A stretch of DNA of 64,000 nt from Coriaria nepalensis (lineage: Eukaryota > Streptophyta > Magnoliopsida > Cucurbitales > Coriariaceae). Position 1 is the stretch's first letter, and the number at the start of each line of letters is the position of its first letter. A program made the translations under genes and the position numbers. Of this stretch, positions 60,531 through 64,000 are shown piece by piece. The stretch spans positions 1,999,001 through 2,063,000 of the forward strand of contig CP114490.1 of assembly GCA_027186245.1 (NCBI GenBank), written 5' to 3'. The notes below the pieces were generated by a model, which was given only the letters and a program-made list of their open reading frames with translations, made no database searches and had not been told where the DNA came from.

Positions 60531-63500
60531 ATGGCGTCGAGAAGCTGCATGAATGTGGCGTGCGGTACGTCGGAGTCGATCGAATGGAAGAAAGGTTGGG
60601 CTCTGCGATCCGGCGAGTTCGCCACTCTATGCGACAAGTGCGGGTATCTGTTCTTGCTTCTCTATTGTCCCTTCTTGCTCTAATACTTTAAATTGAATCG
60701 TGCGAACTGCTGCTTGTGAGGATTTTGATTTTTGAATTCTGATTATTTTTTTCCTAATTTTATTAAAGTTTTTGAGGGGGGTGCGGTGTCTACTTGTGGC
60801 ATTACGGTCTCTAAGTGTTTTTTGGAACTTCGTATTGACTATCAAGATTGTGGTCAGTTATCCTCGTACCATTTAGTATATGTCTTGAATTAGACACCAC
60901 TTTTTGGTTCTAATTGAGTTGAACACTTAGTTGCTGAAAGTTCATGTAGATGAAAGTACGGATTTTGACTCTGATCTTGAACTTAAGAATGATTAGTATC
61001 TATGCTAAGTGTATATTTTCCGAAAACACACTAAGTGGAGTGTGCTATTGGGTCGCATTGTTTATTGGCTTTATGAAGTCATCTGTAAATCTATTCCATT
61101 GCTTGAACAGATAACACTTTGTTGTAGGCATTCTTATGAACAATCGAGTTTTTGTGAGGTGTTCCATTCCACAGAGTCGGGTTGGAGGGAATGCACACTC
61201 TGTGGAAAGGTTAGTCGGTACTCAAAAGTTTCTCAACTTATTTGTTTTCCCTTCTTCCTCCCCATTCCATTTTCCTTGATTTAGTGAATTTTTGCTATAG
61301 CGTCTCCATTGTGGATGCATTGCCTCCAGATTCATGATGGAGCTACTTGACAATGGGGGCGTGAACTGCATTAACTGTGCGAAGAATTCAGCGCTTCATT
61401 CTGTAAGATTAGACTATTTGCATAGCTTATTTTCTGTTATCTGTTAAGCAGAATAATTGGCCATATTACTGTAACGAATTCACTAACTGATACTCAAGAA
61501 AAAAATGATGCATTTTTCTCTTTAGTGGATTCTTGTGGTCAAGAGATTTTCATCAATGATTTTATTTTTTATCACATTTTTTGTAATTGCATTTAATTTT
61601 TATGTATATTACTATTATTTCTAGCATTAAAAAAAAATTATTTCAGCATTTATTATATTTCACTAAATGGTTACATTTTCTCGATATGTCAGTAGTTCAG
61701 TATACCTTATGCCTATGAGATGTATTCATACAGATTGGAACTGATGAAAAGTGTAACGGGTTTGGCACCTCCAAAATTGATAATGTGGGTGATCTGCAAA
61801 TGCAATCTGCTGAAGATGGCCAATTAAATGGTAGTGTTGACAAAATGACATTTATGCAATTAGGGAATCATACAGACCGTAACGAGCTTAGGCACTTTCT
61901 CCATTCTCAAGATAATGGTACAAGGGGATCCGGAAAAATGAAACAGGAGGAAGTATATCCTTCCATTGGAGAGACTATAAGAGTTCTTTCCTCGGATTTT
62001 AGACGGGTAGCAGATGGGTCTTGTGAAGCAGCCAGAGAAGACATCTGTAAAGAACATACCAGAACAAAAGATATGAATGAATCACTCGCACAGACCAGTT
62101 TGAATATGAATCTGGGTTCAGGAAGCTCAACTGCCTTTGGTGGTGTTACCATAGATGGAAGCGAGCACAGTAAGGCATCCTCTCCATTCCAACAAGGTCT
62201 CAGATCACCCCATATTTTGCCAAAGCACCCGAGGTCAGTCCTTGCTACGGTCTTGGAGGCAAATGCTGGCATGGTTTCACAAATTCGCGTTGCAAGGCCA
62301 CCTGCTGAAGGTCGGGGACGGAATCAGTTACTCCCTCGTTATTGGCCCAGAATTACAGAGCAAGAATTACAGCAAATATCTGGATCGTATCCTGTTTTTG
62401 TTTTCTTTTTTGTAAAGTTTTATTTTCTTATAGTTATTTTCTTCTATCCGACTCTAAAATGATTACCTTAACTGTTTCTTCTTCAAGTTCTAATTCCACA
62501 GTAGTGCCATTGTTTGAAAAGATGCTCAGTGCCAGTGATGCTGGCAGAATTGGCCGTTTGGTTCTCCCAAAAGCTTGTGCAGAAGTATGTTCATTTTGTT
62601 GTTTGTCCAACTATTCTGTGTGATATTTGATTGCTTTCTTTCTTGATTGATATCATAGTTACTTCTGATCAATTTATTAAGCTGCTCTATAGGCATATTT
62701 TCCACCTATATCTCAACCAGAGGGTCTTCCCATAAGAATTCAAGATGTGAAGGGAAAAGAATGGGTCTTTCAGTTCAGATTTTGGCCTAACAATAACAGT
62801 AGGATGTATGTGTTAGAGGGGGTAACTCCATGCATACAGTCCATGCAGTTGCAAGCTGGTGACACTGGTATCTTTCAACGCCTGCACTTTTTTAATTTAT
62901 TAGAATTTAGGAATGCTATGTAAAGCATGAAAGTTCACTTGTGTATCTTTCTTGATACCTAATGGTTATAAATATTGGTGTTATTTGCCCTTGGTTGACT
63001 CAATTTACTTAAACGGCAGTAACTTTTAGCCGTATGGATCCTGAAGGAAAACTTATCATGGGATTCAGGAGAGCATCGAATTCTGCTGGAATGCAGGTAA
63101 CAAAAAAAGGCCAGTTTCAAGCAAGCATGTACTCAATCATATAATTTTTAATATATGAATGATTAAATAAACAGGATACTCATTCATCTGCCATTCCTAA
63201 TGGTGGTCATTCAAGTGAAACTTTCTTTCCGGGTGTTTTTGAGAACCTTCCAATAAGTGATTACTCTGGCCTTCTGCATTCTCTGAAGGGAAGCACAGAT
63301 CCACACCTAAATGCACTGTCCAAGCACATCAATTCCGGCAGTGAGGATATTAGCTGGCTTAAAGCTGAGAGGCATGATGACGGGAAAGAGGAGGGATTGC
63401 TGCAGCCACCAGCATTTGTACCAGAAAGAAAAAGAGCTCGAAATATTGGGTCCAAAAGTAAGAGGTTGCTCATTGATAGCCAAGATGCTCTGGAGCTCAA

Positions 63501-63728
63501 ACTTACATGGGAGGAGGCACAGGATTTGCTGCGTCCTCCGCCATCTGTCAAGCCCAGCACTGTCATTGTGGAGAATCATGAATTTGAAGAATATGATGTT
63601 GGTACCTTCCCAGTTTGTATTTTGTTTTCTCTTACAATCACCAGTTCTGTTTATGTTGATGAAGTTTTTATCTTACAGGAACCACCAGTTTTTGGGAAGA
63701 AAAGCATATTTGTAGCTTGTTCAACTGG
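60531..63728 (+). CDS. VAL-type B3 transcription repressor (HSI2/VAL), 3' part beyond window
   Basis: Nuclear repressor that binds RY-type DNA and recruits Polycomb and deacetylase complexes to silence seed-maturation genes. Nine exons seen: 60531-60643, 61128-61209, 61301-61402, 61734-62386, 62488-62584, 62693-62867, 63020-63096, 63175-63597 and 63679-63728. These give about 590 residues; the rest lies past the right edge. Residues about 30-97 form the PHD-like cysteine-rich domain ([32 protein letters not shown]). The B3 domain is at about 322-428 ([55 protein letters not shown]). The block [20 protein letters not shown] and [11 protein letters not shown] follow. The CW zinc finger and EAR motif expected next are outside the window. 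The start [12 protein letters not shown] fits VAL proteins. The donor after exon 8 (GAT/gttggt) is weak; a stronger one four bases later would shift the frame. Confidence 0.92.
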
Positions 63729-64000
63729 GTAAGAATTTTGGAAAATTTTCGATTTTTGTTCTTAAGTGCTGATAAATTGTAATGAGTTGAGTTTGTGAAC
63801 TTAATTTTGTGATGCCTGTTTGACATTCTAAAAGCTGGCATCAATACACCACTTCCACCACGGTCCATGGATTCTAGAAACCTAAGAGTCTTTTCTCTTT
63901 ATATGTCATTATTCTAATTCACTGCCTAACCCTACTGTAAACATTGTTGCCTTGCTCCTTGCTAAGACATTTATTAAATGTTGAATCCGTATGCGTGATC

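Overview
This window is nuclear DNA from a flowering plant, most likely a eudicot. The genes have GT-AG introns of roughly 80-500 bp, AT-rich intergenic DNA with many microsatellites, and plant-specific families: CBL-interacting kinase, class III peroxidase, U-box/ARM ligase, VAL-type B3 repressor, WEB coiled-coil and DUF688 proteins. There are no operons, phage, plasmid or CRISPR features. All exon models come from reading the sequence and checking splice dinucleotides and codon phase by hand; no search was run.

Layout. 0-2.9 kb: gene-free, with short repeats. 2.9-6.2 kb (-): nine-exon mitochondrial alanine-glyoxylate aminotransferase 2-type gene. 7.9-9.9 kb (-): four-exon AlkB-type 2-oxoglutarate/Fe(II) dioxygenase. 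9.9-18.3 kb: mostly intergenic, with a small ACT-domain gene (14.3-15.1 kb) and a MITE-like element. 18.4-19.8 kb (+): class III peroxidase. 20.5-21.4 kb: a shrunken tandem copy of the peroxidase region. 22.6-23.3 kb (-): DUF688-like protein. 25.6-27.5 kb (+): WEB family coiled-coil protein. 29.0-30.4 kb (+): secreted double-saposin protein. 33.0-34.4 kb (+): intronless CIPK kinase. 35.6-39.1 kb (-): NST1-like membrane/zinc-ribbon protein. 41.8-43.9 kb (+): PUB16-like U-box ligase. 45.2-48.4 kb (+): two decaying genes, a truncated MATE transporter and a Raf-like kinase pseudogene. 49.6-52.3 kb (+): seven-exon MACPF protein. 53.5-54.0 kb (+): ATL-type RING gene broken by a frameshift. 56.2-58.2 kb (+): membrane-anchored RLCK-type pseudokinase. 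60.5 kb to the right edge (+): VAL-type B3 repressor, cut off by the window.

The genes do not form one pathway; this is ordinary mixed plant gene space. I found no convincing new biological system. The most interesting points are the collapsed tandem peroxidase duplication, the block of three damaged genes between 45 and 54 kb, an ACT-domain protein without the helix-loop-helix-like part expected of its relatives, a likely expressed pseudokinase lacking all three catalytic signatures, and possible alternative starts, splice sites and leader ORFs in otherwise standard genes.
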